Shown here one piece after another: positions 25,845-33,493 of a DNA stretch of 64,000 nucleotides. Both the position numbers and the translations under genes were made by a program. The stretch is taken from positions 386,193 to 450,192 of the forward strand of contig NZ_SJDV01000002.1 in NCBI RefSeq assembly GCF_004332155.1, given 5' to 3'. Within the stretch, counting starts at the first letter, position 1. Every line of letters begins with the position of its first letter. Below the pieces are notes generated by a model, which did no database searches, was not told the origin of the DNA, and saw only the letters and a program-made list of their open reading frames with translations. Origin of the DNA: Gramella sp. KN1008 (GTDB taxonomy: Bacteria > Bacteroidota > Bacteroidia > Flavobacteriales > Flavobacteriaceae).

Positions 25845-27080
25845 ATGAAAAAGAAAATAAAAGATATTATCATTATAGGCGCGGGTCCTTCAGGGATGGT
25901 GGCTGCAGGTTATTTGGAAAAACAGGATGCATCCATTCTGGTACTGGAAAAACAAAAATTTCCCAGATTTAGTATCGGAGAAAGCCTGATCCCAAGATGT
26001 ATGGATAATTTTGAGGAAGCCGGCCTTTTAAAGGCAATCGGGAAAGAAGGTTTTCAAAAGAAGTATGGGGCACGTTTTCTTCGCGGGAACGAAGTGGCCG
26101 AATTTGATTTCAGTAAGAAGTTTGGTTCAGGCTGGGACTGGACCTGGCAGGTATCCCGGGCAGATTTTGATAAAGTTCTTGCCGATGAAATTCGTTCCCG
26201 GGGAGTGGATATTCGGTTTGAAACCGAAGTGAAATCTTTAAATTATAACAATGATATCTGGGAAATTACAACGCTTGATTCTACAGGAAAAGAATCACAA
26301 TTTTTTTCCAGATTTATTATTGACTCCAGCGGAAATGGAAGGGTGTTGGCAAGAAAACTGGGTCTGGAAGCACCGCCTAAGATTTACGATCATTCTTCAA
26401 TTTTTACTCATGTCAAAGAAACCAACCGACCTGGGGGAAAGGAAGGAGAGTTAATTAGTTTTGAAGTCCTGGATACAGAAACCTGGTTCTGGTATATTCC
26501 CTTTTCCGATGGCAACAGCAGTCTTGGTTTTGTAGGGAGGAGTGAATGGTTTGATTTATTTGCAGGCGACAATGAAGAGAAATTCCGAAAAATGCTAAGG
26601 GAAACGAAATACTACAAGGGGCGTTTTGATTATTATCGGTTAAAATTTAAGCCTGTGCTCTTAAAGAATATTTCCCGAAGCGTACAATCTGTGTATGGAA
26701 AGGGTTTTGCATTAACCGGGAATTCAGCAGAATTTCTGGACCCTGTTTTCTCTTCGGGTGTGGCCTTTGCCACCGAATCCGGATTACTGGCCGCAAAACT
26801 TGCATATCGGGAACTCAATGGATCTACTGTAAACTGGGAGAAGGAGTATTCCGATTATATTGCCAAGGGGGTGAATGTATTTTCAACCTATGTAAAGGAA
26901 TGGTATACTGGCAGATTACAGGAGATATTTTTCCACCCTTACCCGGATTCCCAGATCAAAGAACAGATATGTGCCGTACTTGCCGGTTATGTATGGGATA
27001 ACAGCAATCCATTTGTACGAAATCATGATAGGGCGGTAAGGAATTTATATGAATTGATAAGTTCACAGAAAATTAGTTGA
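25845..27080 (+). CDS. FAD-dependent oxidoreductase (halogenase/geranylgeranyl-reductase-like)
   Basis: A 411-residue flavoprotein. IIIIGAGPSGMVAAGYLE (about 8-25) is the FAD Rossmann motif, followed by VLEKQKFPRFSIGESLIPRC, which is the halogenase/GGR-type 'GES' segment, and GFALTGNSAEFLDPVFSSGV, the second FAD motif with the GD-like turn. SGWDWTWQVSRADFD resembles the WxWxI motif of flavin halogenases but lacks the Ile-Pro. It may hydroxylate, halogenate or reduce; the sequence does not decide. It is transcribed divergently from the pigment operon across 247 bases, so a tailoring role on the aryl ring is plausible but inferred. Confidence 0.82.
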   Translation: MKKKIKDIIIIGAGPSGMVAAGYLEKQDASILVLEKQKFPRFSIGESLIPRCMDNFEEAGLLKAIGKEGFQKKYGARFLRGNEVAEFDFSKKFGSGWDWTWQVSRADFDKVLADEIRSRGVDIRFETEVKSLNYNNDIWEITTLDSTGKESQFFSRFIIDSSGNGRVLARKLGLEAPPKIYDHSSIFTHVKETNRPGGKEGELISFEVLDTETWFWYIPFSDGNSSLGFVGRSEWFDLFAGDNEEKFRKMLRETKYYKGRFDYYRLKFKPVLLKNISRSVQSVYGKGFALTGNSAEFLDPVFSSGVAFATESGLLAAKLAYRELNGSTVNWEKEYSDYIAKGVNVFSTYVKEWYTGRLQEIFFHPYPDSQIKEQICAVLAGYVWDNSNPFVRNHDRAVRNLYELISSQKIS

Positions 27081-27174
27081 AAAAATTAATAAACATAGAT
27101 TCCTGAAGCCAAGTATTTTAAAAAATTAAGCCTTATTTTTATTCGGATCTAAACCGAAAAAAGAAATAAAAGGT

Positions 27175-27205
27175 TTGGAAGGTTTACAAGTAAAAGTTAC
27201 ATTTG
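27175..27205 (+). promoter_or_regulatory. Promoter of tRNA-Ser (and tRNA-Pro)
   Basis: TTG at 27175-27177 and TACATTTG at 27198-27205, 20 bases apart. The bases from 27201 (ATTTGCAACCGCAAAA) are identical to those at the tRNA-Arg promoter and form an inverted repeat. Confidence 0.6.
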
Positions 27206-27241
27206 CAACCGCAAAATTAGTTGCGACGTTCTTACAATAAC

Positions 27242-27324
27242 GGAGAGGTGGCAGAGTGGTAATGCAGCAGCCTGCTAAGCTGTCATCCTTCTTGGATGCC
27301 CGGGTTCGAATCCCGGTCTCTCCG
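27242..27324 (+). tRNA. tRNA-Ser (anticodon GCT)
   Basis: Acceptor GGAGAGG pairs with TCTCTCC (one G-T pair), the T arm has GGTTCGAATCC, and the anticodon loop CTGCTAA gives GCT. A long variable arm (TCATCCTTCTTGGATG) marks it as a class II tRNA. CCA is not encoded. It decodes AGC/AGU. Confidence 0.96.
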
Positions 27325-27474
27325 CTAGATTTTTAGTCTGCGGTTTTTTATTCTCTTTTTCAACAGAAAAATCGGGATAAATTTCCTCCGCTTCCCGGCT
27401 GCTTTTTTAAGTGATTTGGAACGGAAAAGACTAAAAATATCGATTATTCTAATGAATAATAGCTTTTGCTATTA

Positions 27475-27549
27475 CGGGGTGTAGCGTAGCCCGGTTATCG
27501 CGCCTGCTTTGGGAGCAGGAGGCCGCAGGTTCGAATCCTGCCACCCCGA
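27475..27549 (+). tRNA. tRNA-Pro (anticodon TGG)
   Basis: Acceptor CGGGGTG pairs with CACCCCG, the anticodon loop TTTGGGA gives TGG, and GGTTCGAATCC forms the T arm. CCA is not encoded. It lies 150 bases after tRNA-Ser with no obvious promoter of its own, so the two are probably co-transcribed. Confidence 0.96.
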
Positions 27550-27563
27550 CCTTAATCCTTTAG

Positions 27564-27590
27564 AAAGCCCTGTTTTTACAGGGCTTTTTT
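27564..27590 (+). terminator. Rho-independent terminator after tRNA-Pro
   Basis: AAAGCCCTG (27564-27572) pairs with CAGGGCTTT (27579-27587) around a 6-base loop, followed by Ts. Confidence 0.85.
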
Positions 27591-27774
27591 ATTTTACTCC
27601 TTACTCGCTACATTCTTGTTGCCTAATTATTATCATAAGGCAAAATGTATTTTTCTTCTGCAAAAAACATCTGCACCAATTTGTTAATGTTTTCCAAAAA
27701 AAATTATCTTTAACCCTCACAATTGTATTTCATAGATATTTACATCCATTTTATCGAGAATTAATGATTTTTTT

Positions 27775-30700
27775 ATGACGCGTATTCTCTATTTTTCTAA
27801 TTCAGGCCTGGGCGGAAAAGTGTTTGAAATATTAAGAAAGAGGTTTTTTGATGTTGAGGTTGCGAAAGCTGAGAAATGTAAAAAACCGGAGACTTTCCTT
27901 AATAGTATAAACCAAATCAGGCCCGACCTAATTCTGGCTGATTACCATAACAATTATACTGAATCGCTGAAGAAATATTTATCAAGTATAAAAGAACAAA
28001 TTCCTCTAATTCTTTTGACAGAGGTAGAAAACGAACATTTAGTGCTCCCTCTAATTGAAAGCGGAGTCGCCTACGACTTTCTCTATTCAGACAGACTGAA
28101 TAAACTACCTGCAATAATCAAAAAAACCCTGCACTGCAAAATAGCGGAACAGGAGATAAAGGAAAATAACAGAAAATATAAAGCAATCTTTGAAAACAGT
28201 TTAGATGGAATTCTTCTTACAGTCACCGATGGTCGGATTCTTGCCGCCAATGCTGCTGCATGCAGTATTTTTCAGATGACTGAAGAAGAAATTTGTGCAG
28301 CAGGGAGAAAAGGTTTAGTTGATATTAATCATCCTAACTATTTGAAGTCATTGCAAGAAAGAAGACTTACTGGCAGACTGAAAACTGAGTTAATGATGAA
28401 ACGAAAGGATGGCAGTAGCTTTCCTGCAGAAATAACTTCCTCGGTATTTAATAGTGGAGATGGCCAGAACAGAACCTCTATGATCATTAGAGATATTTCT
28501 GATGCCAAGAAAGCTGAGGAAGAACTGCGAACGTCAAAAGAAAAATATAAACAGCTTTTTAAAAATAGTCCCCTTCCCTGTTTTATTTATGATCTTGAAA
28601 ATTATGAAATCCAGGAAGTTAATCTTGCAGCTACTAAAATTTATGGGTATAAACGCCAGGAACTCCTTAATCTAACTTTACTTGATCTTTTACCGGATAA
28701 TGAAGCGGTTAAGCACCTAAACACCTTGCAGGACGAGGACCAGAAGGACGGAGAAGTTTTTCAACACCGCATGGTTCATTTAAAAAAAGGAAGATCTCCT
28801 TTAACCGTGGAAACTTATCAGTATTCATTGGAATATAAAAACAGAAAATGTCGTTTAATAATGTGTTTAGACATTTCTGAAAAAGAAAATTACCTGCGCA
28901 GGTTAAAGTCCAAGACTTCTAAATTGCAGATTGCGCAAAAAATTGCCAAACTGGGATACTGGGAGAATGATCTAAGCAATGAAAAGCTTTACTGGTCTGA
29001 AGAAGTCTATAATATCTGGAATCAACCAAGAAAAGATTTTAATCCCACATTACAGTTTATTAAAGATACCATTCATCCAGAAGATAAAAACAAGTTTGAA
29101 GAATCTCATAAACTTGCTCTAAAAGGAATTAAAGATTTCGATATAGAGTACAGAATAATCCTGCCTGACGGTACTCTGAAGTGGGTGCATGAGATAGGTA
29201 GACTATCATCCAATCTGTTCAAGAATATAACATTTAGTGGAAGCATACAAGATATTACAGACAGGATCAAAACAGAAAAATCCTTACAGGAAAGCAATAC
29301 CCGGTATGAACTGGTACTTAGAGCAACATCAGAGGTTATTTATGATTGGGATTGCATAACAGATGAATTTTTTTGGAGTGAAGAATACAGCAAAATTTTT
29401 GGGTATGACAAAAAGCACATGGCTTCTGATATTGATGCATGGAGCAGGAATGTACATCCCGATGACTCTCATGTAGTTGATTATCTTTATGAAGTACTCG
29501 AAGGAAAAGATGAAAATTTTCAAGCCGAATACAGATTCAAAAGAGTTGATGGACAATATTTATACGTAGTTGAAAGAGGAACGGTCGTAAGAAACGACGA
29601 TGGAAAAGCTATACGTATGGTGGGAGCAATAAAAGATGTCACTGCTAAAAAAATAGCTTTATTACAACTGGAAAAAAGCAAGTCTTGGTACAAAAGCCTT
29701 ATCCAGTCTCAGACAAATTATATGATAAGAATTGATCTGCAGGGAAGATATTCTTATGCTAATAAAAAGTTTAAGGATGAATTTGGAGGGCTTTATCCTG
29801 ATGGAAAAATTTTAGGTAAAGATTCAATGGTTTCAGTAATGCCTTATCATTATGACAGGGTTAAAGAAATCACAGAAAAATGTCTCGCTAATCCAAATCA
29901 GGTTTTCCAGATGGAAATAGATAAGCCGAGTAAAAATGGAGGGGTGAAGACTACCATATGGGATATGATCTTTCTTGAGAACACTGATAAAGAAAATGGT
30001 GAAATACAGTGTGTGGGAATTGATATTACAGACCGGGTGAAAGCTGAAGCCGAAAACCATTTCCAGGCTAATCTTCTTAGCAAAATAGGCCAGGCAGTAA
30101 TAGCCACTGATGTCGAAGGAAAGGTTGTTTACTGGAATAAAGCAGCCACTGAGATGTATGGCTGGACCACAGAGGAGGTTTTAGGTGTCCATATTGAAAA
30201 ATTCCTGCCCCAACTTTCAAAAAAGAAAATATCTTTAAACTATAGCAAGCAGGGACTTAAAGAATCCCATTCTGAATTAACTTTGAATACGAAAAAAGGG
30301 GATGTTATTGATATTTTTCTTACAAGTTCTCCAGTTTACAATGAAAGAGGAAAGCTTACCGGATTTATTGGTATATCTAATGACATAACAGAACGGATTA
30401 AAGCAGATAAAGCATTAAGGGAACTTAACCGGGACCTGAAGAAGTATACAGAAGAACTTATAACGGCTAATAAGGGGCTGGAGCAATTCTCCTATATCGT
30501 CTCCCATAACCTCAGGGCTCCGGTTGCCAACATTATAGGATTAGGAGATCTGATGAATGAAGATTATCCGGATGAGATCAAGAATGATTTTAAGAATAAG
30601 ATGTTGGACAATGTAAAACGATTGGATTCAATTATAAGAGATCTTAATGATATTCTACAGATAAAGGTAGAGACCAGTGCGAAGAAAGAACCTGTTGAAT

Positions 30701-31188
30701 TAGAAGAACTGGTAAACTCTATAAAATCTGCCATAGGCGAAATTATCCAAAAGGAAAATATTGAAATAATTACTGATTTCAAAGACGTGCCAGCTTTAAA
30801 TGCAATCAGAACTTATTTATATAGTGTTTTCTATAATCTTATTTTTAATAGCATTAAATATCGCCAGAATCATAATACTCCGGTTATACAAATAAAATCT
30901 CTTCAAAAGAAAGGAAGGGTTATCCTGACATTTGAAGACAACGGTATTGGTATAGACCTAAAAAAAAGAGGCAACGAGATCTTTGGTTTGTATAAAAAAT
31001 TCCATCATCACGTGGAGGGCAAAGGGATGGGACTGTTTATGGTAAAAAATCAGGTGGAATTGATGGGTGGAAAAATTACGGTTTCTAGTGAGGTAGGCCA
31101 AGGGACGGTATTCACCATTGAACTGGAAGAGGAAAAAACGATAAAAAATTTGGATGATGAAGAAACCACTACAATATATTATAATTGA
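27775..31188 (+). CDS. Soluble multi-PAS sensor histidine kinase
   Basis: 1,137 residues with no membrane helix. Residues 1-125 form a receiver-like domain: Asp56 (DLILADYHN) is in place but the N-terminal acidic pocket is missing, so it is probably degenerate. Six PAS domains follow at about 130-240, 250-365, 380-500, 505-625, 635-760 and 765-880, several with PAC tails (IIRDISDAKKAEE, SIQDITDRIKTEK, GISNDITERIKA). The kinase part has the H-box FSYIVSHNLRAPVAN with His911, then an HATPase domain with FYNLIFNSIKY (N box), FEDNGIGIDL and GKGMGLFMVK. It should sense cytoplasmic redox or small-molecule cues. The last 35 bases overlap the response regulator gene, pointing to a direct pair. Confidence 0.92.
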   Translation: MTRILYFSNSGLGGKVFEILRKRFFDVEVAKAEKCKKPETFLNSINQIRPDLILADYHNNYTESLKKYLSSIKEQIPLILLTEVENEHLVLPLIESGVAYDFLYSDRLNKLPAIIKKTLHCKIAEQEIKENNRKYKAIFENSLDGILLTVTDGRILAANAAACSIFQMTEEEICAAGRKGLVDINHPNYLKSLQERRLTGRLKTELMMKRKDGSSFPAEITSSVFNSGDGQNRTSMIIRDISDAKKAEEELRTSKEKYKQLFKNSPLPCFIYDLENYEIQEVNLAATKIYGYKRQELLNLTLLDLLPDNEAVKHLNTLQDEDQKDGEVFQHRMVHLKKGRSPLTVETYQYSLEYKNRKCRLIMCLDISEKENYLRRLKSKTSKLQIAQKIAKLGYWENDLSNEKLYWSEEVYNIWNQPRKDFNPTLQFIKDTIHPEDKNKFEESHKLALKGIKDFDIEYRIILPDGTLKWVHEIGRLSSNLFKNITFSGSIQDITDRIKTEKSLQESNTRYELVLRATSEVIYDWDCITDEFFWSEEYSKIFGYDKKHMASDIDAWSRNVHPDDSHVVDYLYEVLEGKDENFQAEYRFKRVDGQYLYVVERGTVVRNDDGKAIRMVGAIKDVTAKKIALLQLEKSKSWYKSLIQSQTNYMIRIDLQGRYSYANKKFKDEFGGLYPDGKILGKDSMVSVMPYHYDRVKEITEKCLANPNQVFQMEIDKPSKNGGVKTTIWDMIFLENTDKENGEIQCVGIDITDRVKAEAENHFQANLLSKIGQAVIATDVEGKVVYWNKAATEMYGWTTEEVLGVHIEKFLPQLSKKKISLNYSKQGLKESHSELTLNTKKGDVIDIFLTSSPVYNERGKLTGFIGISNDITERIKADKALRELNRDLKKYTEELITANKGLEQFSYIVSHNLRAPVANIIGLGDLMNEDYPDEIKNDFKNKMLDNVKRLDSIIRDLNDILQIKVETSAKKEPVELEELVNSIKSAIGEIIQKENIEIITDFKDVPALNAIRTYLYSVFYNLIFNSIKYRQNHNTPVIQIKSLQKKGRVILTFEDNGIGIDLKKRGNEIFGLYKKFHHHVEGKGMGLFMVKNQVELMGGKITVSSEVGQGTVFTIELEEEKTIKNLDDEETTTIYYN

Positions 31189-31582
31189 TGATGATCAAAC
31201 CAATAATTTAATTTGCAGTCATGTAATTAAAAAATTTAATTCTAATGCACAGGTACTTTTGTTTCAGGATCCTGAAGAAGCATTAGAATCATTTCTAAAT
31301 AAGAATGAAGAAAAACTCATCGGAAAAAAACAAACTGTGGTTTTCCTGGATCTTAACATGCCATCAATCTCCGGTTGGGAGTTCCTGGAGGCTTTAGAAA
31401 AAAATAAACCGGAAATTTTAAGTCATGTAGAAATCTACATACTTTCTTCATCAATTGAAGATTTTTCTGAACAATTAAAGCGATATCCTTATTTAGCGGG
31501 GTTTCTTTCCAAACCTCTTACCAAACATAATCTTCAGGAAATCGCACTTACGAAGGGAAACAGTTTTAGGGGATTTAATTAA
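31154..31582 (+). CDS. Single-domain (CheY-like) response regulator
   Basis: A 142-residue receiver domain with no output domain. YIIIDDDQTNN supplies the acidic pocket, D66 in VVFLDLNMPSISGWEF is the phosphoacceptor, LSSS the conserved Ser/Thr region, and K in FLSKPL completes the site. The ATG lies 35 bases inside the kinase gene in another frame. Such proteins work by protein contact or as phosphorelay intermediates, so a downstream partner is expected elsewhere. Rcp1-like regulators of this kind often pair with multi-PAS kinases in Bacteroidetes. Confidence 0.92.
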   Translation: MMKKPLQYIIIDDDQTNNLICSHVIKKFNSNAQVLLFQDPEEALESFLNKNEEKLIGKKQTVVFLDLNMPSISGWEFLEALEKNKPEILSHVEIYILSSSIEDFSEQLKRYPYLAGFLSKPLTKHNLQEIALTKGNSFRGFN

Positions 31583-31860
31583 TACAATTAAATACCTGCA
31601 AAAGACTACCCGCACTCCATTATTGTAACTAACCTGGTCTCTAACAGAAGAGATCATATGGCACAAACCTTCAGCAACCTTGAATAGATAATTATAGCTC
31701 ATTGAAGGCGTCAATTTTTTAACACAAAGACCAATCCTTCCTATACATAAACTATAGGACCGATGTATTACTCAAACCTTAAAGTTTTTTTAATTATAAC
31801 AGTTGGTAAATTAATTCAGCTTATTTTAAAGTTTCAAAAATTAACCAATCAACAAACAAT

Positions 31861-32685
31861 ATGAGTAGTAAAAAGAAGAATTTTGCAAGATTTGGCATGG
31901 TCGCCAAGGGAGCCGTTTATTCTATTATTGGAGTGCTTACTGCTCTCGCGGCTTTCGGCCAGGGAGGTGAACAAACGGGAGGTAAAGGAGCTCTTCAATA
32001 CCTTGCACAGCAATCATATGGTCAGATACTTCTTGTCTTAATGGGAATAGGACTACTTGGATACGTTTTCTGGCGTTTCTATCAGTCATTCGCAAATCCT
32101 AAAGGACTGGAAGATAATGCTAAGGGTTATGCAAAAAGAATAGCTTTCTTTATAAGTGGATTAATTTACGGAGGTCTTGCTTTTTATTCTTTCAAACTTG
32201 CTTTTGGAAGCGGGTCAGGTGACAGCAAGTCAATGATGGGTTCTCTAATGTCCGGATCCAATGGGGATACAATTGCCATTATAATCGGGATCGGAATGGC
32301 CATAAAAGCCATTTACGATCTTTACCGTGCATATTCAGGAAAATTCCGGGAAGAAGTTGAAGAAGCGGGAATGGATCATAAAGAACAGAAATTACTTATA
32401 AATGCCGGAAAGTTTGGCCATACTGCCCGAGGAATAGTTATAGCCCTGATGGCCTTTCTTACATTACGTTCCGGATTATCTTCCGGAAATAATATAGGTA
32501 CTCAAACCGATGCTTTCAGTTTTATCCAGAATGAATTCGGATCAGTAGCCATGGGAATTGTGGCAATTGGCCTTGTTGGCTACGGAGTGTATATGTTCAT
32601 TAAGGCTAAACACCCCGCAATATCCGTTGCCAGTTTGCGCGGTGGTACAGGCGGACCTGGTAAGAAAACCATTGACCTTAAATAG
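31861..32685 (+). CDS. DUF1206 integral membrane protein
   Basis: A 274-residue inner-membrane protein with about six helices arranged as three DUF1206 repeats of two helices. Each repeat starts with a glycine-rich ARFGMVAKGAVYSIIGVL / AKRIAFFISGLIYGGLAFY / GKFGHTARGIVIALMAFL pattern. The function of DUF1206 is not established. It stands alone, 278 bases after the response regulator, and ends in a strong terminator. A- and T-rich sequence before the ATG is leader-like, but no full TAnnTTTG is visible. Confidence 0.9.
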   Translation: MSSKKKNFARFGMVAKGAVYSIIGVLTALAAFGQGGEQTGGKGALQYLAQQSYGQILLVLMGIGLLGYVFWRFYQSFANPKGLEDNAKGYAKRIAFFISGLIYGGLAFYSFKLAFGSGSGDSKSMMGSLMSGSNGDTIAIIIGIGMAIKAIYDLYRAYSGKFREEVEEAGMDHKEQKLLINAGKFGHTARGIVIALMAFLTLRSGLSSGNNIGTQTDAFSFIQNEFGSVAMGIVAIGLVGYGVYMFIKAKHPAISVASLRGGTGGPGKKTIDLK

Positions 32686-32692
32686 TTTATCT

Positions 32693-32728
32693 GAGCCGGG
32701 AAAAATTAGTTCCCGGCTCTTTTTTTTT
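32693..32728 (+). terminator. Rho-independent terminator after DUF1206 gene
   Basis: GAGCCGGGAA (32693-32702) pairs with TTCCCGGCTC (32710-32719), followed by nine Ts. It also faces the possible small gene on the other strand. Confidence 0.92.
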
Positions 32729-32754
32729 AGGCCGGGAAAAAATATTCCACCTGA

Positions 32755-32850
32755 TTATTTTTTGAAAATTAAAACAATCAGGATAAGTATGATACTGATA
32801 ACAAAAAGTACAGCTCTAATAAAATCTTCCCTTCGGGTTTGAGAGTCCAT
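32755..32850 (-). CDS. Possible 31-residue single-helix membrane protein
   Basis: A short reading frame: MDSQTRREDFIRAVLFV continues into a run of Ile/Leu/Val and ends IFKK. It has a charged N-terminus, about 18 hydrophobic residues and a positive C-terminus, the form of small bacterial membrane proteins. It lies in the otherwise empty 32686-33050 gap and ends 27 bases before the facing terminator. No homology can be claimed, and chance cannot be excluded for so short a frame. Confidence 0.4.
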   Translation of the reverse strand: MDSQTRREDFIRAVLFVISIILILIVLIFKK

Positions 32851-33050
32851 ATTCCAGCAATTATAATTTCATCAAAATAATTCCAGGGGGTAATAATAAT
32901 GGGGCCTGATCTGTGGGGAGAGGTCTTTCAGCAGAAAGACAGGACATAACGCTTATAAATATAAACTTTTATCTTTAAACAGGCTAGGGATATCATTTTT
33001 TAACTAACCGGATTGATCAATTTTTAACACCAGTCGATTAATAGAATAAT

Positions 33051-33488
33051 ATGGATCAGTTTTTAAGAATAGCCATTGAAGAAGCTAAAAAAGGTCTTGC
33101 CGAAGGCGGAATACCTATAGGAAGTGTGATTGTTCACAGGAATAAGGTGTTGGGAAAAGGCCATAACCGAAGAATTCAAAATTCAAGTGTAATACTCCAT
33201 GGCGAAATGGATGCCCTGGAAAATGCAGGTCGCCAGCCGGCCTCGGTCTACAGGGAGTCTGTTCTTTATACCACACTTTCACCATGCCCTATGTGTACGG
33301 GGGCAATTCTTCTGTATGGAATACCCAGGGTCATAATCGGGGAGAATACTACTTTCCAGGGTTCGGAAGATCTTTTAAAAACAAATGATGTGGAAGTGGA
33401 CGTAATTAACAATCCTGAATGTATAGAAATGATGAAAGATTTCATCAAGGCTAAACCAGAATTATGGAACGAAGATATCGGAGAATAA
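33051..33488 (+). CDS. Cytosine deaminase, fungal (FCY1) type
   Basis: A 145-residue zinc deaminase of the CDA fold. HGE at 50-52 gives zinc ligand H50 and proton shuttle E52; SPCPMC gives C79 and C82. The pattern follows yeast cytosine deaminase closely: GGIPIGSVI, HGEMDALENAGR, YTTLSPCPMCTGAI, YGIPRVIIGEN and the C-terminal W-EDIGE ending. Its length also fits. It converts cytosine to uracil for pyrimidine salvage. A guanine deaminase or TadA is less likely because of these specific segments. The gene is single, converging on the ATPase gene with 5 bases between. Confidence 0.85.
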   Translation: MDQFLRIAIEEAKKGLAEGGIPIGSVIVHRNKVLGKGHNRRIQNSSVILHGEMDALENAGRQPASVYRESVLYTTLSPCPMCTGAILLYGIPRVIIGENTTFQGSEDLLKTNDVEVDVINNPECIEMMKDFIKAKPELWNEDIGE

Positions 33489-33493
33489 TAAAG

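Noticed and set aside
7196..27080. The aryl polyene region as a fatty-acid synthesis (fab) locus
   Set aside because: Ammonia-lyase, aryl ligase, Cys-less KS, LolA, MMPL and GT-DUF2062 are not part of primary fatty-acid synthesis.
27100..27180. TTCGG/CCGAA inverted repeat followed by As as a terminator for the flavoprotein gene
   Set aside because: The T-run would lie on the minus strand, where no gene ends here, and the stem is only 5 bp.
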